Below, piece after piece: positions 21,609 through 34,322 of a DNA stretch of 64,000 nucleotides. How positions within the stretch are numbered: the stretch's first letter is position 1; every line of letters begins with the position of its first letter. The notes beneath the pieces are model-generated. The model saw only the letters and a list, made by a program, of their open reading frames with translations. It searched no databases and was not told the DNA's origin. Origin of the DNA: Peromyscus leucopus (Eukaryota > Chordata > Mammalia > Rodentia > Cricetidae); the NCBI RefSeq assembly GCF_004664715.2, contig NC_051074.1, forward strand, positions 19,159,558 through 19,223,557. Direction: 5' to 3'. Both the position numbers and the translations under genes were made by a program.

Positions 21609-22254
21609 GGATTGGTATGGAAGGGAATTATGTTCACAGTTGAAGGTACATGAGTTCTATGAGGAGCAAAGAGTGATCATAATATACTTAATTTAAAAGA
21701 TTTATGAGGCCCCTCCTCAAGGTTATATAATGAGTAATAACTGCTGTGAAGAAGAATTTCTTCAACTTGTTGAGCTACCTGCAATCATGCAGAGAGTCTA
21801 AGCATAGAGATTTCTTGAGCTGTAACCGGAGGGGGGGGGATGGGGGCGGGGTATAATGAGTGAGCATTTTGACGAGGTAGCTGCCTTTGAGCCATCTATA
21901 CTATCCCTCATCTATACTCCTGTGAGTAGCCCTCTCCATCTTCATTCCTGTATCTAACACCGGTTAACGTACTGTTTCGCCATGTTGGACTTCCATGGAA
22001 TCATTTCTTTGGTTTGTGGTCAGTGCCCTATCTGGGGTGAGTAGACATTTGTTTGTGTCTTCCCAGAAAAAGTTATGCAATGCTGACTTTGTCCTGGAAG
22101 TCAGAGGAAGGGTGAACAGTGGGAGTTGCTGAAGCTGGTTTCCAGAACAAAGTCAGCATTATATGACTTAAGTTTCAGGAGTTGTTGATTTCCTGAGTCA
22201 TGAGGACCCTCTATCCTAAATGAAATATTTCAATTTAGAGGAAATTGCTGAACA
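21609..22254. other. No recognised feature
   Basis: Single-copy-looking sequence with a G-rich run near 21830-21850 ('ggaggggggggga'). No repeat signature. Confidence 0.5.
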
Positions 22255-22670
22255 ACAGTCAGTCAGGGTGTTAGTCCATATTCTATCATTATAATGAAAT
22301 ACCTGAAACAATGAATGTATTCAGAGAAAAAAGATTATTCTCTTTTATAGTTTCAGAGGTTCCAATTCATGATCAGTTGGCTCTGTGTCTTTGCACTTGT
22401 GGCTAGGTAACACATGGAGGGGACTATGTGGCAGAGCAGAAATGGTCACATCATGGCCAGAATACAAAAAAGGACAAAGGCTCTAGAGTCTTATTTTCCC
22501 TTCAGGGGAACACTCCCGATGACTTACAAACCTCCTGTCTTCCCTACCCCTTGAAGGTTCTGCTGCCACCTCATATTACTACCTTGGAGAGCAAGGAGAC
22601 ATTCAGCATCAACAAAAGTACAAGCAGACTCTCACATCCCAGTCAGAATGTCAGAAAATGATGTCATCAG
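22255..22670 (+). mobile_element. Old hAT/Charlie-type DNA element relic
   Basis: 'gtgttagtccatattctatc', 'ataatgaaatacctgaaac', 'agatgttccaattcatgatc'-like middle and 'tcatggccagaatac' follow the order of a mammalian nonautonomous hAT element ('aacaaaatacctgagac' type start). Highly diverged. Confidence 0.4.
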
Positions 22671-25059
22671 GTGAGAGGAATTAGCCAAAACATCAGCACT
22701 AAGACTTTGGACAAAAAAATGGCCTATCCAGACAAATAAGCAGGAATTTCTAAGTTGATAGACCTCATCTGCTTGCCAGGCACTTCTAATTAGTATTATA
22801 GTGACCCACATTAAATAAAGGCATGTGGCTACATATTATTGCATGTGTGTGGGAAATACACTGCAGAAAATGAAGACAAAAATAATGATAAACAGCAATC
22901 TGTAGAAAACAGAGCTATCCAGGCAGAATAAAACGTAAACAAACAGCCCTACAACAAAGTAATGCTACTTTTAATATCCTCTGAGAAATAAAATATTGTG
23001 ATTATGAAATAAGAATAGGATCCTTAACTGTATAAAGAACAAAACAGTGAGGTTAAAAGCTGTAACAGTAGCAGAAAATTCAATAGACTATTAGAAGATA
23101 GAACTGAGGTAGTCGCCCATTAGCATATATAAAGAGATGAAAACATATCAGTGTTAGAAGACTAGTCTAGGAAATTCAATGTCCAAATACGTCAGGGACA
23201 AAGAGCAAAGAGACAGCAAAGCAGAAAATATTGAGTGAGCCCAGAAGAATGCAGGAAAATAGGCAGAGATTGGTAAGCAGGCTGAGACCTCATCTTACCA
23301 CCTTCCTCGGGGAGAGATCGTGTGGGTTCAGTTTCCCATGGTATCAGAAACTCCTCCCGCTGTGGACTGGGTACTATACATGCTAAGATCTCTGTCTGCA
23401 AGCAGGTAGTGTTTGCGCACAATGCCTACAAAAGCTGGCCCCTCGCTCCAAGCTAGGCAGTTTTCTCCCCTTGGATCTCAGCTGGTTTCAGAGACTGGCT
23501 TGGTAATAGAAAGCAGCTGACATATGACATTTCAGGATTTTAATGGAGTTTGTAGTTTCTACTCAAGTCCTGGATGCTCGCTCTCACTCCCGTTTGTCAT
23601 GCTGGGCAGAAGCCCACCCAGTCCTGTGGAGAGAGCTGACCTCTACTCAGACTTCCATCTGGGGTTCTAGACACCAGCTAATTCCAACTTTCTGTCCAAA
23701 TAAGTGGATGATTTTGGAAGTTGATCACCAAGGCCCACCTCTACCACACAATCCAAATGGCAGGCTTGTGAGAGCAAGATCAATGTCTGGTACCGCTGCA
23801 CCTTTCTGCTGTCTGTCTCTAAGATGCAATTGCATTTGTAGACCTTCTGAGCTTGAACTCACCTCTGCAGGCCTCTTTATCTCAAGAGGGGCTCCCACAA
23901 TTTGGACACCATCCTGAGTGTAATCATGAACAAAACAGATTTACCAAACAACTCAACGATTTAGATAAAACGTGTGAAAAATATTTCACCTACTTGAGAG
24001 AAACTCATTACACAGCCCCAGAAGATTGTACCTGGCAATACTATATAAACCAATTTTTCTTATTTTGCACAGGCTTTAATATAAAACACTTGCTCCAAAT
24101 GAGTTAGCTTGTCTTATACTTTTTGGCTATTTTGAGAGCTGTACTTGAAGTCGGTGTACTCATTTTTCCTCTTATGATTCAATCTAGGGACTGATTAATA
24201 GCATTCCATTTAGAAAATAACTGAGGCCTCACTAATCTGAAATCATCAAAAGTAGAATTCTCTCTCTTAATATTTCATGTTTTGAATATAATCAACTGTT
24301 TATATGAAAATGGAGAAAGGCAATGAGCCTCAAAAAGTTGTTAAAATGAAAAACATTAAAAACAAGACGTTCTTGAGGCTCAGGATTGTTCCAGTTTCAG
24401 GTCGTTTTTGTTTGTAGGTTCACCAGTGTTTAGAAGACCCCTTCCACCTATCCTCAACTCATCTTTACCCTCTATGCTCTCTCCCTTGTGAAATGTTACC
24501 CCCCCACACCTTTCTTCTCACCCTTCCCTACATCCGCCATCTTAAGGAAGGGCTGGCCAGGAGAGGAGAAGCCTCAGCAATTTCCCTTAGGGTAGAGTTC
24601 CATTTCTAAGATTTTCCAATAAAAGTTCCTTCTAAAAGATTGGTTGGGAAATATACTGAAGTCCCAAGCAGGGAGGAAACACTATTTCTTGCTAGAGATG
24701 ACAGAAGCAGAGAGCAGAGGTCCCAGCCGGGAAGCTGTCATTGATAAATGGACCAGTGTGACAGCCCTCTGAGGAGGACAAATGCCTGTGAGTGACATCT
24801 TACTCTGCCTGTGTCTAGCAATAAGAATGTAATCACTGGGTATCTAATTAAAAATGAAAGAAACTAATGCCTTTTCAAACACTGAGCTTCTAGAATCTCA
24901 GGTTGCTGAGTGTCCTTGAGCAGAGGACACCATTGCTTATATGTCACACCACGGAGGAGCAGACCTTGGTGAGGTGTCCCATGTTCATATTCTGATTTCA
25001 TTACTTTTGTTATCGTTTTGGTAATGTGTTGCTGGGATGATTTTCTGCCAGGATCCCTG
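22671..25059. other. 2.4 kb without recognised repeats
   Basis: Mixed composition. A 124-codon frame at 23543-23917 has no start context, domain or composition that I recognise. The following 23900-24110 stretch is AT-rich with 'ctatataaacc' and 'tttgcacaggctttaatata', which is not enough to call a promoter or splice site. Confidence 0.4.
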
Positions 25060-25335
25060 TTCATTTATTCATTCATCTACCGTTCTTGCCACAAACAGTT
25101 GATTGCAGGCTACTGTGTGCCAGGGCCTGGATCCTAGGAATGTAGAGATGAATAGGACTGCTTCCAGCATTTGGAAGACCACACTGTAGGGACAACAAAT
25201 CCCTATGATACAATCTGATTAATCTGTTATAGAGATAACAACTATACATATGGATTCTATATTATGAAAGACAGAAAATAGAGAGAGGCCTTTCAGAAAG
25301 GTCACCCCTGAAAATAAGTTGACCAAAGATCCACT
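25060..25335 (-). mobile_element. Ancient L2 LINE fragment
   Basis: Antisense L2 3' end: 'tttattcattcatctacc', 'ctactgtgtgccagggcctg', 'ggatcctaggaatgtagaga', then 'gagaggcctttcagaaaggt'. This order matches L2 in mammals generally. Confidence 0.65.
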
Positions 25336-25647
25336 ATATCTTCTTTTAAAATAACTCAGCTTTGTTTATATATGTTACTTGCTAAGCACTTGAGTCTGAG
25401 ATCCCAGTATAAAATTATGTCTATCAAGAGAACACATACCATGAGATGGAGTCTTACAAATCTTAAAACCTTTTATGAATGAGTTTTGAAAAGATCATGT
25501 GATATCTTAAAACATCCAGACTCATGTCCTCTCAGGTATGGAAATGTGCCTCACCAACCACCTGTCTTAAACAGTAGAAAAACAAAACAGAATTTATTCT
25601 TGCTTATCAGTAACATCTCAGTCTGTTTCTATTTAAAGAGTCTTTGG

Positions 25648-25865
25648 AGGCTGGAGAGATGGCTCAGCAGTTAAAACTACTTACTGCTCTTGCAGAGGAC
25701 CTGGGTCTAGTTCCCGGTGCCCACATCAGGCAGCTTACAACCATCTGTAACTCTAGTTCCAGAGGGTCTGATGCTCTTGAACCTCCATGGGCACCTACAC
25801 TCATGTGGTGCATGTAAATTCACACAGGCACACATACATACACACAAATAACAATAAATAAATCT
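25648..25865 (+). mobile_element. B3 SINE (B2 superfamily)
   Basis: 'ggctggagagatggctcagc', 'ctcttgcagaggacctgggt', 'tagttcccggtgcccacatc', 'ggcagcttacaaccatctgt', 'ctccagttccagagggt'-type middle and the 'cacacatacatacacacaaa' tail identify B3/B3A. Confidence 0.9.
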
Positions 25866-25867
25866 GC

Positions 25868-26020
25868 AACCAGGTGTGGTGGTCCACACGTTTAATATCA
25901 GCACTGGGAAGGCAGAGGCAGAAAGATCTCTATGAGTTGGAGGCCAGCCCTGATCTACATAGAGAATCCTAGGACATCCAGAGCTACATAGAGAGCCTCT
26001 TGTCTTTTTTTTTTTTTAAA
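25868..26020 (+). mobile_element. B1 SINE, diverged
   Basis: 'accaggtgtggtggtccaca', 'tcagcactgggaaggcagag', 'gttggaggccagccctgatc' and 'agagcctcttgtctttttt' make a sense B1 joined to the preceding B3. The A-tail position holds a T run instead. Confidence 0.8.
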
Positions 26021-27162
26021 TTTAACTTCTTTATTGATTCTTAGGAAGTTTCACATCATGCATCCAATTCGGCTCATCTCCCGGTCCTCCCATATTCTCC
26101 CTTCATCCCTGCAGCATTCTACTACAAAAGAAAACAGAACAAAGCAAGCAAGAAGCAAGCAAGCAAACAAACAAAAATAAGAACAAAACAAACAAGAAAA
26201 TCGATTCTCCTTCTTTCCCACTGGTGCCGTGACGAGACAGGCTCTTCCGGCACTCTGGGTCCAGGGCTCAGCGTCTGGAAACCTGTACCGTGGTCTATTG
26301 TATGACTGCCCACTCTGCTTTTTCATTTGCCCAGCCGCCGGACCGGTCCGCACACCATATTCGCTAACCAGATTGGTGAGTTTTTCCCTTTTTCATCCCC
26401 TGCCATTTCCTGTGACTGTAGCCTGAGATATACTTCTCACTGCCCGACCCCCAGGGGGTCCTCTGGCTGTGTATGCTCCCAGCTGTTACCCCCCTCTTGA
26501 CAAAGGGTGAGGTAACCTTGTGCTGATTCATAGATCCTTCTCCAACCTCGGGGATGCCTGGGATTGGAGTCTGGTTCCATTCCTTTATGTTAATTTTTAA
26601 TTTTTTTTTTTCTCAGCGCTGCAGTCATGGGACATGACTTCCTCCTCTTGGTCCCACTCATCTTCTGAGAAATGCCTTAAATATACCAATAAATATGGCC
26701 GCATAACGGCTGCTTCAACCCCGATACGTCATGTTGGGAATTATCTAACTTTTGCCAGTGAACGGGCAAATGGAAAGAGTGACCTCATCCCCAAGCTTTC
26801 TACCTAAGCTCTGAACCCTCCTCCCTCCCCATTTCTGATTCTTTCTCTGTGCAACCACTTCTGCCTATCTGACTTCCGCTCTGCTCTCCGGTATTGGGCA
26901 GGCTCTCCAGTATCAGGTGGGCTGCTTCTGCCCACCTCTGGCTCTCACCTTAACTCTTCCCACTCTCTTCCTCTGACTCGTTCTCAAGCTGCCCTGAGAA
27001 GCACAGACAAGTCTGAAACAGGCTAGGATGCATGCAAATAAGTTTATAATCAGGACCCACCTGGGGATCACAGTAATCTGGATGGCTCTTTGGCCAGAGA
27101 TTGGTTTACAGCCTGCCTCCTGGTGGGTCTTCCTAAAGTTGTCCTCAAGCCAGCAAACGATC

Positions 27163-27187
27163 AAAAAAAAAAAAAAAAAAAAAAAAA
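27163..27187. repeat. Poly(A) run
   Basis: About 25 consecutive A after 'aaacgatc'. It may be the tail of an inserted transcript within the retroviral remnant, but its body was not identified. Confidence 0.8.
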
Positions 27188-28080
27188 TTCAAGACACAAA
27201 ATAAAATCTGTCTCTTGTTTCCCAGAGCTCCCTGACCTTAGGGCTAAAACTTAAGCATCTGGAGAGCAAGGCTCCTGACCCCACAGATGGAAGTTTCAGC
27301 TGTGGCATGGTAAAGTGTACCATGGGAGAATTGAGAATGCCATGAACAAAATGCTGGCACATGCTATCCAACCGGCTCCTGAAAGCTGCTGGATTCCTGT
27401 TTTAAGTGCATGAAAGAAGGCCACGTGGGCTAGTGCATGCCCTGCTGGGCCATCAACTGAGCCTTGTTCAAAGCGCCACCTAGAGAGAGAACTGGTCAGC
27501 TGACTGCCTCCATGCACCCAGGGGCATGGAAATATCAAACAAAGACCTCCAGGTGCCTTAAAAGAATCTGTCTCTAGCAAAGCTTATCTCAGGTAAAAAT
27601 TAAACAAAGTACTAAACAGTACAATGGTCACCAGTCCAAGACTTTAATTTTCTCATGGCTCCTCCTTAATATGTTCAAAATTTTCCCAAGCTCCAGAAAC
27701 CAGCTTAAATCTATCTGGACAGGTTGGATCTACTTCAAGATAAGTGCCAATCTCAAACTTTTCCAGTCTTGGGACCCCTTCTATCACTCTGGAAACCCTC
27801 CAAAGGAAAAAAAATAAGAAAAAAATGATTCTTTTTCTGCCTCACCAGCATCCTGTCAAACACAAACAGCCAGGGTACCAAGCCAAGATAGATGGACAGC
27901 TCCGAGGCAGCAGACCACAGCCCACCATCCCAGGACTCCTGTCTGCCTCAGAAGCCCCCTTCCTTAACCCCCCATGAGTCAACCGACACCCACCAAGTCT
28001 GCTGGAAGCAGTTTTTTGGGGAGAAATGATGCCCCTATTCCTGTTCACTCACTTTTTTATAATAAGCAAAAAGTCTGGAA

Positions 28081-28445
28081 TGTTGGGATTCTGCCATACT
28101 CCAGCTGTATGACCGCAGATGCACAGTTCAGGAGCTAGACAAGGGGTCTTGTGTCTTATGTCATCAATGCGCGCTGATGATTACATACACGTGGTGTGGT
28201 CACACAATCTGCGCATGTGTGGTGTAGCTCCATAAACTCACCGGAGCCTTAGAGAGCCAGACTCAGACCCCACCCTCTCTCTCTGTTCTGTTCTCTCTTC
28301 ATCTTTCTTTCTCTCTCTGCACATGCTCCTTCCCCAGGCCTGGTTCTCTTGTCCTGCCCCCTTCCTCCTAATAAAGCTCTGATACAGATGCTGGGTTTTG
28401 TCGTGACCGTGACTTTTCCGTGCGGTAACCAGCGCCACTTATCAC
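28081..28445 (+). repeat. LTR-like segment with polyadenylation signal
   Basis: Starts TGTTGGGATT, contains AATAAA at about 28370 inside 'tcctcctaataaagctctga', followed by 'gatgctgggttttgtcgtga'. The 3' edge (CA) is uncertain. It resembles IAP-like or ERV1 LTR organisation. Confidence 0.6.
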
Positions 28446-29340
28446 TCTTACACCCACCTCTCCAACTCCTCTTCATTCATCCTGGTGGCATTGGGGGCCA
28501 TGCTGTGTCACACAGTGGACCCTCTTGTCCTATCAGCTCTACTAGCAAATGTTCATTGCAATGAGTTATCAGGACATCTCTTGTTGCCAAATGAACTGGG
28601 ACTCTATCTCCCCCATTATTTGGAAATTCCACTTAGGTCACCTTCATATATGTATATATTTTAGGAAGTTTCTACTGTATTAGGGTTCCATACAACCCCT
28701 TAAATGACCCTCAGTTTTAGCTGTCCCTCCTCATATCCCTTCCTTCCATCCCCCTGTTCCAGCACCCTCCCCATTCCAGTTCCCCCCAAACACACCATCC
28801 ATCTACAACTATCCTGTTTCCCCCTCCTAGAGTATCCAATCTTCTCCCCAGTTTCTTACTCTGTACATGGCCTCTGTGGTTCTATGGATTACAGCCTGCT
28901 CATCAAACACTTAACAGCTAATCTCCATCTATAAGCAAATTTGTCCTTTTGGGTCTGGGTCACCTTTTGGGTCAGGATGATTTTTTATTTCTGGCATGGT
29001 CAATTTACCTGTGAATTTCATGATTTTATATTTATTGAACAGTTTTAAGTAATATTATATCATGTAAATGTAACACATTAGTCACTTATCTGTTGACAGC
29101 CATCTATATTGTTTCTAATTTCTGACTATTATGAATAGAGCAGCAATGGACATATAGACCAAATGCCTCTCTGTTGTAGGATGTAGAATCCTTTGGTTAT
29201 GTGCCTAAGAGTGGTGTAGCTAGAGCTTGAGGTGGATCTGTTCCTATCTTACTGGAACCTACACAAGTTTGCACTCCCACTGGCAATGGATGTGTGTTCC
29301 CCTGACCCCACATCCTTGCCAGCACGAGCTGCTTTGACAC
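28446..29340 (-). mobile_element. Old L1, 3' UTR to ORF2 C-terminus, minus strand
   Basis: Antisense L1 blocks in order: 'caaatgttcattgcaatgag', 'ggattacagcctgctcatca', 'gtgaatttcatgattttata', 'ccatctatattgtttctaat', 'tatgtgcctaagagtggtgt' and 'acaagtttgcactcccactg'. It is much more diverged than the L1 at 3317-7212. Confidence 0.8.
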
Positions 29341-29662
29341 TTTCCGCACATGTATATACTAAGCTTCGGTGCTTTGATGCCCTCCCTCTCTTACTCCCCA
29401 TTCTGCCAAAACCCTTCTTCTTCTCAACAATCTTCTACTTTGATCTGCCTCTTTTTGTTATTATTTTTGAACATTAGACCCTTAGTGAGGAAGATGGTCT
29501 TATGAGGCCCCCTTCATACACAATGAAATGGGTCAGTCTTGTGCAGCTAACCACAACTGTGGTGAGTTTGTGGTTGCCATATGTCCTGTCCCGAAACACT
29601 CCTCTCTAACCTCTAACTCTTACATTCTTCCACCCCCTCTTCCTTGTTCCCTGAGCTCTGTC

Positions 29663-29663
<1 letters not shown>

Positions 29664-29711
<48 letters not shown>
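29664..29711. repeat. (GT)n microsatellite
   Basis: 24 GT units after 'gagctctgtcg'. Confidence 0.95.
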
Positions 29712-29714
<3 letters not shown>

Positions 29715-32370
29715 AGAGGCCCAACCCCTTTTCCTTGTTTTCCTGGAACCACCACCCATGGCTGAAAGAAACATCTCTGGCGATGGCTGGGAGAGGTATT
29801 GGTCTCAGAGTGCTACTGGGCCTGGAGTCTTAAGACCCCAACACCGTTCCTGACCTCTTGCTTGACTTGACTTGATCATACACTCTTTTATTGATTTTGA
29901 GTTTGCTTTTTATAATTCTAACTCTTTCTCTTTTTCTACTTTACATGTTTTAAGACTATTTTATCAGATATATATAGTTTACATGTGTATTAACCCCATT
30001 TAACTCTAACAACATTTTTGTCTTTAAATCTCTTTTGTCTGACATCAATGTAGAGAGCCAAACTTTCACCTTGGTGGTGTCTACAACTCCGTTTTTACAT
30101 TTTCAGTCACTATGTAGTTCCATGGAAGGTATGCACCAGTTCCTACTGTTATTTAGCACACTACTCCAAAATTTAATGGCTTATTATAGCAAAAATTTGA
30201 CATGCTCACTGTTCCACGGGTTAACAACTTGAGTTATACTCAGCCAAGTGCTTCCTCTAAAAGTTTCATCTGTGATTGTTTCCACAATTACAAATTGCCT
30301 GGATATTTGACTAGAACAAGAAAGCTGAAGATGTTCCCATAGGTCTGGTGGTCGATATCAGCCATTGGCTGGGTCATGGTCTCCACACACAGCTTCTTGC
30401 TCTCCAGGAGGATGTTTGAGCTTTTGCATACGATGCTAGCATGTAAAGACTGAGAACAAATTATGAAACATTTTAGGGGTGAGGCTTGGAAATTTCATAG
30501 TTTATTTATTTGGCACCCCATTTTAACAAGTCATTAGCAGGGAACAGCTGGATGACATGGCCTCCATGTGAACCTTGAGGGGATACAGAGACATATCACT
30601 CTGCAATGCTCTTCATAATACCTTCTTTGAAACAATGAGAGCAAGTGCTTCTCCATGGCTACCATTTAATATATGGAAATGTTGATGGGAGTCTACAGTC
30701 CAAGGGCTACCTGGAAGCAGGATTCTACCTGTCTCCAAAAATCTCAGTCTTTTTCCTTAGCAATTTCAACTGAATGGTCTAGGTCAACCTACATTATGAA
30801 AAGTGATTCACCTTATCAAAGTCTATTGTCTCATCTACATAGTATCTGCACAGAAACACCCAGTGTTGTGTTTGGCCAAAAACTGAGCCACTGTGACCTA
30901 TCCAATTTAATACATAAAATTAGCCATTATAGGAACCAAAAAAGAAGAGTTACATATAAAACTAATTTTAAGATAAAATAGTATTATTTGGGTAACCCCT
31001 TCTAGAAAAAGTAAATTTACTACCCACTATAATGCATATAATATACACTATAATAGCAAGTCACTTGGAAGTCAGAAAAAGTTACTGTTAATGATAGTCA
31101 AGAGAAAAGGATCTATAGAAAACAACTACAAATCAAGCCGGCTAAGTTTAGTAACCTCAATTTCAATCTTATCATTTTCACAGTTTTTTTTTAAAAGAGC
31201 TAATTCTCATGGATTACTGCTATGTAATAAAATTAAACCAACCTTCTGTGAATCAAGAGCTCCAGGGGTGGGGGAACAAGGAGAATGTGCACATCAGCAC
31301 ATTCATTGGAGGTTTAAAGATTTTTAGTATTATTAATCAAGAACTTAAGTGTCCCAAAGACATAATACTTCTTTCCTCAGAATAAGATGTCTTATTCATA
31401 ACCCAGATGAAAACTATATAAAAAGGAGGCGAGAAGGAAGTGGTCCCTAGAAGGCTTTGATCTGGATTAATGGTTCCAGTCTTCAGGGTTGTAAATCTAA
31501 CTTCTATTGCTGTTTGTGCACTAAAGGGTACTCAATTGGCCCAAAAGAATTAATGCAACTTCTAAAAGTTGGCCAACTAATTTATAGGCAATAACTCACA
31601 CGTCAGGAAAAATTGGATCAGCAAGTAATGCTATATTTATTTCCATGAAACCTGGTGGTGTTTTTGCCTCATAAAAGTTAGAGGGATTAAGTTCATCTGA
31701 AACTTTTTCCCGAGAATGGTGAGAAGGAGGAAATGGTCCTGGTGAGCAAGGGATGTGAAGCAGCAGCCAAAGGCACAGTGGGAGGGGAGCAGGTGACAGG
31801 AAAGAGCTTGTGAAAGTCTATGTCTCTGGATCACAGTTGAGGCCAACAGAAAACCAATCTTCCCTGGTGATAGCATTCAGTACTTTAGTTTACTTGTCAA
31901 CATTGCATTTGTTTGGCAGTTGTTTGCAGAATATGTTCCAGAGGTAATGATGCTGCCTTTACCCAGCCCCTATCTGATAGCCAGCATCCCCACCAACACT
32001 TGCTGGCACTCAGTCTGTATTCATGATCATGGTTTCTGTCCAGTCTGTTCTCTAGATCTGGTCATAAAGGGACAGTAATGCCTCTGGAATATCCTCAACC
32101 AGAGAAATACGAGAGAGCAGAGAGCTCAGCTTCTTCACTTACTGATGAGATGGTTCTGACATACCTTCCATATGGTATGAGAAGGTCCCTGAAAAGACTG
32201 GCATCCATTGTGCGCATGGCAGTAAGTGTCTTACCAAATTCTTGTAATTTGGTACTTTGGTAATCTGGTATTTCCTGGATCTAGCCTTCAAATAGACTCA
32301 TAAATCATCAAATACTCATTTTTAAGCATCCCTGTTGTTCTAGAACTTCCTGGGGGCAAGCAGAGACACA
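29712..32370. other. 2.6 kb, mostly unassigned
   Basis: 29880-30060 ('ctcttttgtctgacatcaat') hints at ancient antisense L1, and 30150-30590 ('ttattatagcaaaaatttga', 'gttccacgggttaacaactt', 'catggcctccatgtgaacct') at an ancient hAT/MER-like relic. Both are too diverged to name. The remainder shows no repeat or coding signature. Confidence 0.35.
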
Positions 32371-32384
32371 CACGGAGAATATTG

Positions 32385-32520
32385 ATAGACACCTGATGAA
32401 GTGGTGCATGTCTGCAATCCTAGCACTCAGGAGCAGGAGGCAGAAGGACTGTAAGTTTGAAGGTTGACATAGCTATATGATGAGTGAGTTCCACGACAGA
32501 CAAATTCTGGGAACACATCT
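32385..32520 (+). mobile_element. Old B1/B4-like fragment
   Basis: 'gtggtgcatgtctgcaatcc', 'tagcactcaggagcaggagg', then 'tgagtgagttccacgacaga' follow the B1 body at low identity. Confidence 0.6.
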
Positions 32521-33018
32521 CAGGAACAGGAAAAAGGTGAGAGGAGCAAAAGTGGACAGGAAGAATCTTCAACACTACAGAGAAAAGGGGAAGAGAGCTT
32601 GAAAGAGGAAGGAGGAATTAGAATGATGGAGATTGACAGAGCATGTAAAGGAACAGTTTCGGTGTCGCAGGCTGTGTCCTGCCTGTGTTGCATGCTCTCA
32701 CGAATAATCACCCATCACTTCTCACCTCCTTGTACTTCACTTCACGTCCTCTCCTTTTAACCAACTTAGTAGATCAGGCTTGCTCAATGTAATGCACAAG
32801 ATGAAGGTCTTGGAATCTACATTTCAGCCCTGAGACAGACACTATTGTAAAGTGTTTAGTGACTCTTGATGAAGGTTTTTTTCTCTATGAATATAATTCT
32901 ATTACATTTTTGCAATAATTTATTTTTATAACTATCAAATATTATAATATCTTAGTAATCGATTTTTCCATTGTAATAATACATGTATAGGTTTTAGTAT
33001 ATTTAACATATCTATCTC

Positions 33019-33112
33019 AAGAGGCAGTATTGCCTACTAGTTGCAAGAAAGCATTGCAGTACAGTTAGCCTGCTTTCAAACCTGAACTCTTTTCACAATG
33101 TTGTTATAGGCA
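33019..33112 (+). mobile_element. MIR-like SINE fragment
   Basis: 'ggcagtattgcctactagtt' and 'tagcctgctttcaaacctga' match the head of MIR weakly. Confidence 0.35.
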
Positions 33113-34271
33113 AATGTCAGTTGCCCATAATCCCTAGTAAGATTGAAGAAGTAATTAAAAGTCTTTCAACCAAGAAATGCCCAGGGCCAGATGGATTCAG
33201 CTCAGAATTCTACCATATCTTCAAAGAAGAATTAATGTCAATACTTCTCAAATGCCAATACTTCACAAAATAGAAACACAAGGAAAATTGCCTAATTTTT
33301 TTCAAGGACATGATTACCCTTATACCTAAACCACACAAAATTCCCCCAAAATAAAGAAAATGACATCCCAATTTTCCTTAAAAACATAGATGTAAAAATT
33401 CTCAATACAATACTTGCAAACCAAACCCAGAAAGACATAAAAATGAACCCCCACCATAATCAAGTAGGCTTCCTCCTAGAGGTAGGCATAATTCAACATA
33501 TCTAAATTGATAAATGTGATCCACCACATAACAGACTGAAAGGCAAAAAACCACATGATCATTTCATTAGATGCTGAAAAGGCCACTGGCAAAATCCAAC
33601 ACCACTTCATGATAAAAGTCATGGAGAGAACAGGGATACAATGGACATACCTCATATAATAAGGTAAGCCCACAGCCAATATCAACCTAAACAGAGAGAA
33701 ACTCAAGGCATTTTCACTAAAATAAGGAACAAGACAAGGTTGTCCCCTTTCTCTATACCTATTTAATTATAGTATGTGAAGTCTTATCTAGAGCAATAAG
33801 ATAACTGAAGATCAATGAGATATACAGAAAAATAGAAGTCAAAGTATCTTTATTTGCAAATGATATGATAGTATACATAAATGACCCAGGGAACTTCTAC
33901 AGCTGATAACTACTTTCAGCAAAGAAGCAGGATATACAATTAACACAAAAATCAGTACTTTTCTTATATATAAATGATAAATGGACTGAGAAAGAAATCA
34001 AGAAAACAATAACTTTCACAGTAACCTCTAAAAAATATCTTAGAGTAATTCCAACCAAGCAAATGAAAGATTAGTATAATAAAAACTTTAAGAAATTGAA
34101 GAAGATATCAGAAAATGGAAAGATCTCCCATGCTCATGAATTAGTAGGTTTAATATAGTGAAAATGATCATCCTACCAAAAGCAATCTATAAATTCAATG
34201 TAATCGCCATCGAAATTCTAGTACTATTATTCACAGAACTTGAAAAAACAATTTTTGGATTCATATGGAAA

Positions 34272-34272
<1 letters not shown>

Positions 34273-34320
<48 letters not shown>
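34273..34320. repeat. (AC)n microsatellite in ORF2
   Basis: 24 AC units replace an A/C-rich point in the L1 ORF2. L1 coding sequence continues on both sides ('ttcatatggaaag' and 'ccaggatatct'). Confidence 0.95.

Positions 34321-34322
<2 letters not shown>

Larger units (their letters stand above)
26222..28445 (+). mobile_element. Degenerate retroviral remnant, plus strand, with 3' LTR
   Basis: The 12 bases at 26222-26233 equal the first 12 of a tRNA-His primer-binding site (TGGTGCCGTGAC). A splice-donor-like 'ttggtgagttt' follows at about 26373. At 27398-27436 one frame reads C-F-K-C-M-K-E-G-H followed by a stop and a cysteine, like a damaged zinc knuckle. From 28081 a sequence starting TGTTGGGATT has U3-like content ('ctgcgcatgtgtggtg'), a T/C-rich run and 'tcctcctaataaagctctga', as expected of an LTR. 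No 5' LTR or pol is visible. The assignment rests on several weak signs. Confidence 0.5.

Noticed and set aside
23543..23917. 124-codon frame in single-copy-looking DNA
   Set aside because: Length is within chance expectation for 64 kb in six frames, and the composition is not protein-like.
26051..26353. 100-codon minus-strand frame with a Cys/Leu/Phe-rich, membrane-like stretch
   Set aside because: Comes from an A/C-rich simple-sequence stretch ('caagcaagcaaacaaacaaa') read antisense.
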